From assembly GCF_000213975.1 (NCBI RefSeq), contig NZ_GL892076.1, positions 1,603,548 to 1,667,547 on the forward strand: DNA of 64,000 nt, given 5' to 3'. Position 1 is the first letter of the stretch; each line of letters starts with the position of its first letter. The translations under genes were made by a program, and so were the position numbers. The DNA is from Centipeda periodontii DSM 2778. GTDB lineage: Bacteria; Bacillota; Negativicutes; Selenomonadales; Selenomonadaceae. Under the pieces are notes generated by a model that worked only from the letters and a program-made list of their open reading frames with translations, searched no databases and had not been told where the DNA came from. Shown in pieces: positions 9,310 through 17,105 of the stretch.

Positions 9310-10041
9310 ATGAAGCGCCGCATCTTTCTTTGCACCGGCATAGCCCTTCTTTTCGCTGTGAGCACGGCATTTGCTTCCCCTACCCTGCGCGAGGGTTCGC
9401 AAGGACATGAGGTACAAGTTCTGCAACAGGCACTCCAAAATGCAGGCTACAAGATCAAAAAGGCGGACGGTGTCTTCGGCAAAGATACGGAACGCGCCGT
9501 CGCCGAATTCCAGCGCGACAACAAGATCAAGATCACGGGCATTGTCAACAATGCAACGTGGCGCGCGCTCAAGAACCTCCCTGCCAAGACCACGTGGGGC
9601 ATTGATGTACCGCCTCCTGCCGAAAAGAAAGTGTCGCTTGCGCCGAACGGCAATCCCATCCTGCCTGCAAACAAGGTATCCGATGTGATCCAGACGGCAA
9701 AGTCCTACATGGGTACGCCGTATGTATTCGGCGGGACAACACCGAAGGGCTTCGACTGCTCCGGCTATCTCCAATACGTTTTTCAGAAGCATGGCATCTC
9801 TATCCCGCGCACGGCGGATGAGCAATACAAGCTCGGGCTTCGCACGAAAAGCGCGAAGGAACTTGTGCCCGGTGATCTCGTCTTTTTCGAAACGTATGAA
9901 AAGGGCGCATCGCACTGCGGCATCTACCTCGGCAAGGGCGAGTTCATTCACGCCTCTACGAGCAAGGGCGTGCGCGTCGACGAGCTCGCGAACGACTATT
10001 GGAAGCCGCGCTTCCTCGGCGGCAAGCACATTGTAAAATAG
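9310..10041 (+). CDS. Exported NlpC/P60 peptidoglycan hydrolase with PG-binding domain
   Basis: 243 residues from the ATG at 9310, which has GAAAGGA upstream; an in-frame ATG at 9292 overlaps the arsR stop but has a poorer ribosome-binding site. An N-terminal signal peptide (MKRRIFLCTGIALLFAVS, cleavage near TAFA-S) is followed by a PG_binding_1 repeat (about 25-80). The C-terminal NlpC/P60 domain (about 115-243) has the catalytic Cys in FDCSGYLQ and His in ASHCGIYLG. Expected to cut stem peptides in the periplasm during wall remodelling or germination-like growth. Confidence 0.92.
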   Translation: MKRRIFLCTGIALLFAVSTAFASPTLREGSQGHEVQVLQQALQNAGYKIKKADGVFGKDTERAVAEFQRDNKIKITGIVNNATWRALKNLPAKTTWGIDVPPPAEKKVSLAPNGNPILPANKVSDVIQTAKSYMGTPYVFGGTTPKGFDCSGYLQYVFQKHGISIPRTADEQYKLGLRTKSAKELVPGDLVFFETYEKGASHCGIYLGKGEFIHASTSKGVRVDELANDYWKPRFLGGKHIVK

Positions 10042-10071
10042 CGGATTCGTGCAAAGTCCCGCATCGCCATA

Positions 10072-10100
10072 TTGACTTTTCTCATGCCGCTCTTTATAAT
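10072..10100 (+). promoter_or_regulatory. Promoter of tRNA-Pro/tRNA-Arg unit
   Basis: TTGACT (10072-10077) and TATAAT (10095-10100), 17-nt spacer, 10 bp before tRNA-Pro. Confidence 0.8.
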
Positions 10101-10110
10101 AGTGCGGTAT

Positions 10111-10187
10111 CGGGATGTAGCGCAGTTTGGTAGCGCGCTTGCTTTGGGAGCAAGATGTCGCAGGTTCAAATCCTGTCATCCCGACCA
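10111..10187 (+). tRNA. tRNA-Pro (anticodon TGG)
   Basis: 77 nt with encoded CCA. The acceptor stem is CGGGATG/CATCCCG and the anticodon loop TTTGGGA gives TGG. It is two bases from tRNA-Arg and clearly co-transcribed. Confidence 0.96.
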
Positions 10188-10189
10188 CT

Positions 10190-10266
<77 letters not shown>

Positions 10267-10275
10267 TTGTATATA

Positions 10276-10306
10276 ACCGTATCGTCGTGGGCGATGCGGT
10301 TTTTTG
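10276..10306 (+). terminator. Terminator after tRNA-Pro/tRNA-Arg
   Basis: ACCGTATCG and CGATGCGGT form an imperfect stem followed by six T. Confidence 0.8.
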
Positions 10307-10321
10307 TTGCGTTTCAGACAA

Positions 10322-10352
10322 TAAAAAAGATGTGAGATTCTACTCTCACATC
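10322..10352 (-). terminator. Terminator after tRNA-Ala
   Basis: GATGTGAGA pairs with TCTCACATC around a six-base loop; on the minus strand it is followed by TTTTTTAT. Confidence 0.85.
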
Positions 10353-10367
10353 CGCAGTATGTCGATA

Positions 10368-10443
<76 letters not shown>

Positions 10444-10537
10444 GCGCGTTTCGCGCTGACATGGGCTAGTATAGCGAAAAGCACACGCCTTGTCAAGGTT
10501 GAATTTTCGGTGTGTACACTAAGGCAACACTGCCATC

Positions 10538-11545
10538 CTACACCTGTGCATTGCGCTTCTCATATGCGCCGCTCAGGATGTCCGACCACCACGCCTCATG
10601 TGCTTGATACCATGCAATGGTCGCCTGAATGCCGTCGTCGAACTTCGTCGCGGGCTGCCAGCCAAGTTCGCGCCCGATCTTCGTCGGGTCGATCGCATAG
10701 CGGCGATCATGCCCCTTGCGGTCGGTAACGTAGGAGATCTGCTCCTCGCCCTTGCCGAGTGCCTTTAGAATCGTGCGAACGACCTCGATGTTCGAGCGCT
10801 CATTATGTCCGCCGACGTTGTAGACCTCGCCCTCTGTTCCACGCCGCATAATCGCATCAATGGCGGCGCAGTGATCGTCGACATGCAGCCAGTCGCGCAC
10901 GTTCAGCCCATCGCCATACACAGGCAGCTTCTCCCCCTGCATGGCACGGATCATCATGAGTGGGATGAGCTTCTCGGGGAACTGATACGCACCATAGTTG
11001 TTCGAACAGCGCGAGATCGTCACGGGTACACCGTAAGTGCGCGCATACGCCTGCACGAGCAGATCAGCGGACGCCTTGGACGAGGAATACGGACTCGATG
11101 CGTGGAGCGGTGTATCCTCCGTAAAGAGGAGATCGGGGCGATCGAGCGGCAGATCGCCATAGACCTCGTCCGTCGATACCTGATGATAGCGTTTGATTCC
11201 ATACTTACGGCAAGCATCAAGCAGCACACTCGTCCCGATGATATTCGTCTGCAGAAATATCTCGGGATTTTCGATGGAACGATCCACATGGGACTCCGCC
11301 GCAAAATTCACAACGATATCCGGCTTCTCACGCTCAAAGAGTGCATAGACCGCCGCACGGTCCGCAATATCGCCGCGCACAAAGGAAAACTGTGGATGCT
11401 CCCGTGCCGAATCAAGCGTTGCAAGATTGCCTGCATAGGTCAACGCATCATAGCAGACGATCGCATCCTCCGGATGTTCACGCAGCTCATAGTAGACAAA
11501 ATTCGCACCGATGAATCCCGCACCGCCCGTTACAATAATCTTCAT
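10538..11545 (-). CDS. rfbB: dTDP-glucose 4,6-dehydratase
   Basis: Short-chain dehydrogenase/reductase that converts dTDP-glucose to dTDP-4-keto-6-deoxyglucose, second step toward dTDP-rhamnose. The 335-residue product has the NAD motif GGAGFIGANF (7-16), STDEVYGD with the catalytic Thr-Asp-Glu, and the YSSSK catalytic Tyr/Lys. It stands alone: no rfbA, rfbC or rfbD homologue is next to it, so the rest of the pathway must lie elsewhere. It is divergent from the Y-family polymerase gene. Confidence 0.93.
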   Translation of the reverse strand: MKIIVTGGAGFIGANFVYYELREHPEDAIVCYDALTYAGNLATLDSAREHPQFSFVRGDIADRAAVYALFEREKPDIVVNFAAESHVDRSIENPEIFLQTNIIGTSVLLDACRKYGIKRYHQVSTDEVYGDLPLDRPDLLFTEDTPLHASSPYSSSKASADLLVQAYARTYGVPVTISRCSNNYGAYQFPEKLIPLMMIRAMQGEKLPVYGDGLNVRDWLHVDDHCAAIDAIMRRGTEGEVYNVGGHNERSNIEVVRTILKALGKGEEQISYVTDRKGHDRRYAIDPTKIGRELGWQPATKFDDGIQATIAWYQAHEAWWSDILSGAYEKRNAQV

Positions 11546-11622
11546 AACCTCTGCTCCTTTTTCTCTTTCCTAGAGTATATTCGACGCTGCCGCGTTTTTC
11601 CCTTTTCACTGCATTCTTTTGA

Positions 11623-11652
11623 TTTACAGACAAAAAACATTTGTGCTATACT
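11623..11652 (+). promoter_or_regulatory. Promoter of Y-family polymerase gene
   Basis: TTTACA (11623-11628) and TATACT (11647-11652), 18-nt spacer. An inverted pair ACAAA/TTTGT lies inside the spacer and could be an operator. No typical Firmicute LexA box (CGAAC...GTTCG) is visible. Confidence 0.55.
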
Positions 11653-11671
11653 CTTCTTGGGAGGGATGAAG

Positions 11672-13195
11672 ATGAAGCCGAAGGAACGCATGTATATCGC
11701 CATCGATCTCAAGGCATTCTATGCCTCGGTCGAATGTATGGAGCGAGGACTGAATCCGCTGACCACGTATCTCGTGGTCGCAGATGAGAGCCGCACGAGC
11801 AAGACGATCTGTCTCGCGGTCTCCCCCGCCCTCAAGGCCCACGGCATCGGCGGCCGCCCGCGTCTCTTCGAAGTCATCCGTGCCGTGCAGCAGGAAAATG
11901 CGCGGCGAAAGTACCGTTCCCCACAGCGCACGCTTGTAGGTGAGACGACGGATGCCATCGAGCTCGCGGCGCATCCGGAGCTTGGCATCACCTATCATGT
12001 CGCTCCCCCGCGCATGGCGCTCTACATGGACTACAGCATGCGGATCTACGAGATCTATTTGCGGTACATTGCCCCGGAGGATATCCACATCTACTCCATC
12101 GACGAAGTATTCATCGACATAACGAGCTATCTGTATACAGAGAAAATTTCCGCACGCGACTTTGCAATGCGGCTCATCCGTGATGTATTGCAGGAGACGG
12201 GCATTACGGCGACGGCAGGAATTGGGACGAATCTCTACCTCGCAAAGATTGCAATGGACATTGTGGCAAAACATATGCCGCCCGATGCCAACGGCGTACG
12301 TATTGCGACACTGGACGAGATGAGCTATCGCAGACAGCTCTGGGCACATCGCCCGCTCACAGACTTTTGGCGCGTCGGCAGGGGATATGCACGCATGCTC
12401 GAAGAGAACGGGCTCTATACTATGGGCGATGTTGCACGCTGCTCGCTCGGAAAAACGACGGAACGCCATAACGAGGATTTGCTCTATCATCTTTTCGGCG
12501 TACAGGCAGAGCTGCTGATCGACCATGCGTGGGGCTGGGAGCCTGCGCGTATGGAGGACATCAAAAGCTACCGTCCGAAGTCGCATAGCACGCATATGGG
12601 GCAAGTGCTGCAAAATCCGTACACCGCGCAGAAGGCACGTCTTGTTGTCTGGGAGATGGCAGACGCCCTCTCCATTGATCTCGCGGAAAAACGTCTCACG
12701 AGTGACCGCCTTGAGCTAACCATTGGCTATGACATCGAGTGCTTGACCCGTCCGGAGATACGCAATCACTACCACGGACGCATCCGCACGGATCACTACG
12801 GGCGCCGCGTTCCGTGGCCATCACACGGCAGAGTGCTCATTGCACGTGGTGCATCGACACAGACGATCATGAATGCATTGACGGGACTCTTTGACAAGAT
12901 CGTCAATCCCGCCCTCCTCATCCGACGACTGACCGTAGCCGCGCAGCATCTGATGACAGAGGAGCAGAGAGCCTCTGCCTCCGAGCAGATGAGCCTGTTC
13001 GGAGATGATGACGCGGCACAGAGCGTCCCAAGCCCTGCCGAAAAAACCGCGCAGGCAAAGGAAAAGGCACTGCAGGAGGCAATCGTCGCGATCAAGAAGA
13101 CGTATGGAAAGAATGCCATCTTGCGCGGATCGAACCTCCTTGACGGCGCAACGGCACGTCTGCGCAACAGCCAGATCGGCGGACATAAAGCATAA
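11672..13195 (+). CDS. Y-family DNA polymerase (UmuC/UvrX-like)
   Basis: 507 residues. The N-terminus IAIDLKAFYASVEC holds the first metal-binding Asp, and YSIDEVFIDIT the catalytic Asp-Glu pair of Y-family polymerases; a helix-hairpin-helix region and little-finger domain follow. It is longer than DinB (~350 residues) and matches the UmuC/UvrX type of Firmicute mobile and SOS loci, so it probably copies past damaged bases with low fidelity. GGGAGGG precedes the ATG at 11672 by six bases. The next gene encodes a YolD-like protein, the usual partner of this polymerase type. Confidence 0.9.
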   Translation: MKPKERMYIAIDLKAFYASVECMERGLNPLTTYLVVADESRTSKTICLAVSPALKAHGIGGRPRLFEVIRAVQQENARRKYRSPQRTLVGETTDAIELAAHPELGITYHVAPPRMALYMDYSMRIYEIYLRYIAPEDIHIYSIDEVFIDITSYLYTEKISARDFAMRLIRDVLQETGITATAGIGTNLYLAKIAMDIVAKHMPPDANGVRIATLDEMSYRRQLWAHRPLTDFWRVGRGYARMLEENGLYTMGDVARCSLGKTTERHNEDLLYHLFGVQAELLIDHAWGWEPARMEDIKSYRPKSHSTHMGQVLQNPYTAQKARLVVWEMADALSIDLAEKRLTSDRLELTIGYDIECLTRPEIRNHYHGRIRTDHYGRRVPWPSHGRVLIARGASTQTIMNALTGLFDKIVNPALLIRRLTVAAQHLMTEEQRASASEQMSLFGDDDAAQSVPSPAEKTAQAKEKALQEAIVAIKKTYGKNAILRGSNLLDGATARLRNSQIGGHKA

Positions 13196-13213
13196 GAACG
13201 GAGAGAGAAGACC

Positions 13214-13420
13214 ATGCAGAGACGAATTGAGGACTATGCAGACATCATTGACCTGCCACGTCCCATCTCAAGATCGCATCCTCCCATGTCTCTGCGCGAC
13301 CGTGCGGGACAGTTCGCCCCCTTCTCTGCCCTCACGGGACTCCATGCTGCCGCCGGTCGCACGGAGGAAGAAAGAGCGACGCAATACAAAGAATACAGCC
13401 CTCCCGAGCATACAGCTTGA
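13214..13420 (+). CDS. Small YolD-like protein, partner of Y-family polymerase
   Basis: 68 residues. The core, IIDLPRP, HPPMSLRDRAGQFAPF and SALTG, matches the short conserved region found in small proteins encoded just after UvrX/UmuC-type polymerases in Firmicutes. Its biochemical role is not known; by analogy it may aid or limit the polymerase. GGAGAGAAG precedes the ATG and the gap to the polymerase gene is 18 bp, so the two form an operon. Its last codons contain the -35 box of the next tRNA promoter. Confidence 0.75.
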   Translation: MQRRIEDYADIIDLPRPISRSHPPMSLRDRAGQFAPFSALTGLHAAAGRTEEERATQYKEYSPPEHTA

Positions 13421-13445
13421 CAAAAACAGTAAAGATCGCTACAAT
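13417..13445 (+). promoter_or_regulatory. tRNA-Pro(CGG) promoter
   Basis: TTGACA (13417-13422) and TACAAT (13440-13445) with a 17-nt spacer; the -35 overlaps the stop of the preceding gene. Confidence 0.8.
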
Positions 13446-13456
13446 ACTATCCATGT

Positions 13457-13533
13457 CGGGATGTGGCACAGTTTGGTAGCGCGCATCGTTCGGGACGATG
13501 AGGCCGCAGGTTCGAATCCTGTCATCCCGACCA
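13457..13533 (+). tRNA. tRNA-Pro (anticodon CGG)
   Basis: 77 nt with encoded CCA. The acceptor stem CGGGATG/CATCCCG is identical to that of tRNA-Pro(TGG) at 10111. The anticodon loop TTCGGGA gives CGG. Confidence 0.95.
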
Positions 13534-13550
13534 TTTTCATAGATCAATGA

Positions 13551-13584
13551 ACCGGAGCCCTTCGGGGGACACCGGCTTTTTTAT
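13551..13584 (+). terminator. Terminator after tRNA-Pro(CGG)
   Basis: CCGG...CCGG outer stem with an inner CCC-TTCG-GGG hairpin, followed by CTTTTTTATTTT. Confidence 0.8.
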
Positions 13585-13599
13585 TTTGGAGGTAAAAAT

Positions 13600-14157
13600 A
13601 TGGGAAACGAATGCACGCGGTGCAGTTGGGTCAAATTGGACGATCCCATCTATGTGAAATATCACGATGAGGAGTGGGGACAGCCCCTCCACGACGATCA
13701 CGCACTTTACGAATTATTTATTCTCGAAACGTTTCAAGCAGGGCTGTCATGGGCGACGATATTGCACAAACGCGAGAACTTTCGCCGTGCCTACGAGGGG
13801 TTCATTCCTGAGCACGTCGCCGCATTCGATACAGCAAAGGTCGAGGAGCTGATGCAGGATGCGGGAATCATCCGCAATCGGCGCAAGATCGAGGCGAGCA
13901 TCACAAACAGCCGGATCTTTCTCGAAATTGTAAAGGAATTCGGCTCGTTCGACCGCTATATCTGGGGCTTTACCGACGGAAAATCCGTGCGTGAAAGCTG
14001 CGAGCTGCGCACGACCTCGCCGCTCTCAGATGAGGTGTCAAAGGATCTCAAGCGGCGTGGAATGCGGTTCGTCGGTTCGACCTGTATCTACTCGACTCTG
14101 CAGGCGATCGGTGTCCTCGCCGCGCACACGGACGCCTGTGATTGGAGCAGGTCATGA
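13600..14157 (+). CDS. tag: DNA-3-methyladenine glycosylase I
   Basis: Removes 3-methyladenine from alkylated DNA to start base-excision repair. The 185-residue product has the family's N-terminal CSW and YHDEEWGQP motifs, the hallmark FQAGLSWATIL, and the late HTDAC segment; the conserved Cys and His residues bind the structural zinc. AzlC starts within its stop codon (ATGA), so tag-azlC-azlD are translationally linked, though no functional link between alkylation repair and amino-acid export is obvious. Confidence 0.93.
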   Translation: MGNECTRCSWVKLDDPIYVKYHDEEWGQPLHDDHALYELFILETFQAGLSWATILHKRENFRRAYEGFIPEHVAAFDTAKVEELMQDAGIIRNRRKIEASITNSRIFLEIVKEFGSFDRYIWGFTDGKSVRESCELRTTSPLSDEVSKDLKRRGMRFVGSTCIYSTLQAIGVLAAHTDACDWSRS

Positions 14158-14864
14158 CGCGTACGGGGGATCCGCGCCTCGCCGCCCTGCGCGCGGCCTT
14201 CCCCTACACTGTTCCCATTCTCGCAGGCTTCCTCTTTCTCGGGCTTGCCTACGGCATCTATACGAACGTCTCTGGCTTCTCGTTTTGGTACCCAATGGCG
14301 ATGAGCGCAATCATCTTTGGCGGCTCGCTTGAATTCATTGCGACAGCGCTTCTCTTGAGCCCCTTCGCGCCTCTTCAGACCTTTCTGCTTGCTCTTATGG
14401 TGCAGGGACGCCACATCTTCTACGGTATCTCGATGTTTGAGAAATATCGCGGCACGGGCTGGAAGAAGCCCTATCTCATCTACAGTATGTGCGACGAGTC
14501 CTTCTCGATCAACTACACGGCAAAGATTCCGCAGGGCATCGATACGGGCTGGTTCATGTTCTTTGTTACGCTGCTCAATCAACTCTACTGGGTTGCAGGT
14601 GCGACGATCGGCGGGCTCGTGGGTACGCAGATCCCCATCAATACCGAGGGCATTGATTTCGCGATGACGGCGCTCTTCGTTGTCATCTTTATCGAGCAGT
14701 GGCTGAATGATCCGCAGCATTACACAGGGATCTTGGGACTCGTGGCTGCGGGAATCGCGCTCGCCGCCTTTGGCAGGGACTCCTTCATGCTCCCGACCAT
14801 GTTCATCATCCTCGCGGGCTGCCTTGCAGCACGCCCATTCATTGAGAGGAGGATGCAGGCATGA
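14154..14864 (+). CDS. azlC: Branched-chain amino acid exporter, large subunit AzlC
   Basis: About 236 residues, mostly hydrophobic, with the AzlC signature GLAYGIYTN (residues ~30-40) and GRHIFYGIS. Works with AzlD as a two-part inner-membrane exporter of branched-chain amino acids. The ATG at 14154 overlaps the tag stop by 4 bp and has GGAGCAGG upstream; a GTG-type start 12 bp earlier is less likely. The stop overlaps the azlD ATG by 4 bp. Confidence 0.92.
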   Translation: MTRTGDPRLAALRAAFPYTVPILAGFLFLGLAYGIYTNVSGFSFWYPMAMSAIIFGGSLEFIATALLLSPFAPLQTFLLALMVQGRHIFYGISMFEKYRGTGWKKPYLIYSMCDESFSINYTAKIPQGIDTGWFMFFVTLLNQLYWVAGATIGGLVGTQIPINTEGIDFAMTALFVVIFIEQWLNDPQHYTGILGLVAAGIALAAFGRDSFMLPTMFIILAGCLAARPFIERRMQA

Positions 14865-15193
14865 CATTCACCGAGGCATGTATCACCATCGGACTCTGTG
14901 CCCTCGCGAGTGTGCTCACGCGCGCGCTCCCCTTCCTCCTGCTCTCAGAGAAGAAACCAACGCCGCCCATCGTGCGTTACCTCGGTAATGTGCTCCCCGC
15001 CGCTGTCTTCGGTATGCTTGTCATATACTGTCTCAAGGATACGAGCTTCCTCAGAGGGACGCACGGTCTGCCGGAGATTGCAGGCATTATCGTAACTGCG
15101 GCTCTTCATCTGAAATTTCGCCAAATGCTCCTATCCATTGGCGCGGGGACGGCGGTATACATGATACTGATACAATACATATTCATTCCATAA
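14861..15193 (+). CDS. azlD: Branched-chain amino acid exporter, small subunit AzlD
   Basis: 110 residues with four predicted membrane segments and the family's TRALPFLL near the N-terminus and VRYLGNVLPAAVFGML in the middle. It is the small partner of AzlC and is coupled to it by an ATGA overlap. Confidence 0.92.
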   Translation: MTFTEACITIGLCALASVLTRALPFLLLSEKKPTPPIVRYLGNVLPAAVFGMLVIYCLKDTSFLRGTHGLPEIAGIIVTAALHLKFRQMLLSIGAGTAVYMILIQYIFIP

Positions 15194-15240
15194 AAGGGGC
15201 TGTTGCACGAAACTAGAATATAGCGCCCCCCAAAAGTTAG

Positions 15241-15397
15241 GGAATCACTGATAAAATAGACCTTCAGATTGGCGTAGATTTTGCATCCGAACGAGGAAGC
15301 ATACCGGATGCAGAGTGGTGTTCTGTAGAGGATCGAGGGCGTTGTGTGGGCAAAAAAGATGTGCTAAGATGGCAATGCTGAATTTATCAGTGCAGGC
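15241..15397 (+). mobile_element. MITE-like element, copy B (upstream of aspartate kinase)
   Basis: 157-bp copy starting GGAATCACTGATAAA with a 4-bp target duplication TTAG at 15237-15240 and 15398-15401. Its right terminal repeat has decayed (ATCAGTGCAGGC). Hairpin I arms read GCATCCG/CGGATGC, a compensated change from CGTCCG/CGGACG in the other copies; hairpin II is CAGAG/TTCTG with one G-T pair. The 15194-15240 stretch upstream holds only a GC-rich imperfect repeat, possibly the azlD terminator. The lysC promoter lies downstream of the element and is unaffected. Confidence 0.8.
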
Positions 15398-15464
15398 TTA
15401 GATTGTAAACTCATGTGTGAAACAGATGTGAAGCATCCGGAAAGCCCGATAATAAACGTGGTTG

Positions 15465-15493
15465 TTGAAATGCACCACATTTTCTTGTATAAT
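15465..15493 (+). promoter_or_regulatory. Aspartate kinase promoter
   Basis: TTGAAA (15465-15470) and TATAAT (15488-15493), 17-nt spacer. The leader of about 45 nt is too short for a lysine riboswitch. Confidence 0.75.
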
Positions 15494-15546
15494 GCGTTCA
15501 GTATTCACCGTTATGGGAATCATATCAATCCATAGGGGGACATTAT

Positions 15547-16779
15547 ATGGCACTAATTGTAAAAAAATTTGGCGGGAGTTCCGTGGCAACGCCTGAAAAG
15601 ATCCGAAATGTGGCGAAGCGAATCCTGCGGGAGAAAGCTTTCGATGATCGCATCGTCATGGTTGTATCGGCCATGGGTGATACGACGGATGATCTCATCG
15701 CCCTTGCGGGAGAGGTTGTGGACACGCCTTATCAGTATACCCGTGAGATGGATATGCTCATGACAACAGGTGAACAGGTATCCATTGCTCTCCTTGCAAT
15801 GGCATTTCGTTCCATGGGACACCCCGCCATCTCCCTCACTGGAGCAATGGTGGGCTTGCGGACGGACAGTGCGCATACGAAGGGGCGCATTCTTGGAATC
15901 CATCCGGAGCGTGTACATGAGGAGCTGGACAAGGGCAATATCGTTGTTATTGCAGGATTCCAAGGAACAGATGCGGCTGGAAATCCCGTGACACTTGGGC
16001 GCGGCGGTTCGGACACCTCTGCCGTTGCGATTGCAGGCGCGATCGGCGCAGATACCTGTGAGATCTACACCGATGTCGATGGGATCTATTCTGCAGACCC
16101 ACGAATTGCAAAAGGCGCTCGCCGTATGCGCGAGATTACATACAACGAAATGCTTGAGATGGCGCGTCTCGGTGCAGGCGTCATGCAGCCACGCTCTGTG
16201 GAGATGGGGCAGCTCTACGGAATTCCCATTCATGTTCGCTCAACCTTTACTTCGGAACCGGGAACCATCATTAGGGAGGAATACACAGTGGAAGAAAAGT
16301 CCTTTATCATTCGCGGCGTTACTCATGACGAACACGTCTCCAAGATCACCGTTCTCGGTGTTTCCAACGTACCCGGAATAGCACACAAGATCTTCTCCGC
16401 ACTCGCAGATGCAAACATTGATGTCGATATGATTGTACAGAGCATCCGCAGCGCAGAGTCCAATATGACAGATATGGTCTTCACCGTCGCCACAATCGAC
16501 GCTGAGGAGGCGCGGATGGTGGTCGAAGGAATCTCTTCCGAGATTAAGGCATCTGCAGTCGCTGTTGACAACGACGTAGCGAAGATCTCTATCGTTGGCG
16601 CCGGCATGCTGGGCAATCCCGGCATTGCAGCTCGCATGTTCGGCGCGCTCTCCAACGCTGAGATCAACATTGAGATCATCAGCACCTCCGAGATCAGCAT
16701 CTCCTGCCTCATTAAAGGCGGAAGTGTCAAGGATGCGGTCAACCGCATTCACGACGAGTTCTTCCCCACGGAGGCATAG
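15547..16779 (+). CDS. lysC: Aspartate kinase
   Basis: Phosphorylates aspartate, the first step to lysine, threonine and methionine. The 410-residue product has the N-terminal KFGGSS (residues 7-12), the TTGEQVS and GRGGSDTSA active-site segments, and two C-terminal ACT domains that sense end products. Length fits the monofunctional Firmicute class with tandem ACT domains. AGGGGG precedes the ATG. It is monocistronic; a MITE-like element separates it from the next gene. Confidence 0.93.
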   Translation: MALIVKKFGGSSVATPEKIRNVAKRILREKAFDDRIVMVVSAMGDTTDDLIALAGEVVDTPYQYTREMDMLMTTGEQVSIALLAMAFRSMGHPAISLTGAMVGLRTDSAHTKGRILGIHPERVHEELDKGNIVVIAGFQGTDAAGNPVTLGRGGSDTSAVAIAGAIGADTCEIYTDVDGIYSADPRIAKGARRMREITYNEMLEMARLGAGVMQPRSVEMGQLYGIPIHVRSTFTSEPGTIIREEYTVEEKSFIIRGVTHDEHVSKITVLGVSNVPGIAHKIFSALADANIDVDMIVQSIRSAESNMTDMVFTVATIDAEEARMVVEGISSEIKASAVAVDNDVAKISIVGAGMLGNPGIAARMFGALSNAEINIEIISTSEISISCLIKGGSVKDAVNRIHDEFFPTEA

Positions 16780-16870
16780 GAATACCTGTATACACCTGCT
16801 TGTGCAGTGGACATAAACGGAACAAGGCGTTACTATACATAAGGAATTCTAAAGGAAGCACGGATCCATA

Positions 16871-17032
16871 GGAACCACTGATAAAATGAAGTCCGTCAGA
16901 TTGGCGTAGATTTTTTCGTCCGATTGAGGAGGCAAACCGGACGCATAGCCAAAGCTATGTGGAGGATTTGCCGACGAAAAGCGGGCAAAAAAGATGCGCT
17001 AAGATGATGGTGCTGAATTTATCAGTGGTTCC
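16871..17032 (+). mobile_element. MITE-like element, copy C (upstream of aminotransferase)
   Basis: 162-bp copy with the best-preserved ends: GGAACCACTGATAAA is repeated exactly in inverted orientation at 17018-17032. Flanks read CATA and TAAA, so no perfect target duplication remains. Hairpin I is CGTCCG/CGGACG, hairpin II CATAGC/GCTATG. A fragment resembling another element end (AAGGAAGCAC, 16854-16863) lies just before it. The rest of 16780-17105 holds the weak-promoter leader of the aminotransferase and no gene. Confidence 0.85.
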
Positions 17033-17105
17033 TAAAGTTCTGCCGCTGTGTTGTGGGACTTTATTGTATCCGTGCTTTCAAAACAAAAAGGAGAGCGTAT
17101 TTATT

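Noticed and set aside
10805-11670. Long plus-strand extension of the Y-family polymerase frame over rfbB
   Set aside because: It is the antisense of rfbB; the polymerase homology begins only after 11672, where promoter and ribosome-binding site are found.
15194-15240. GGGGCTGTTGCA sequence as an IS end
   Set aside because: Short resemblance only; no transposase or matching second end nearby. It may be the azlD terminator.
15402-15546. Lysine riboswitch before aspartate kinase
   Set aside because: The mapped promoter leaves a leader of only about 45 nt and no L-box conserved sequences are present.
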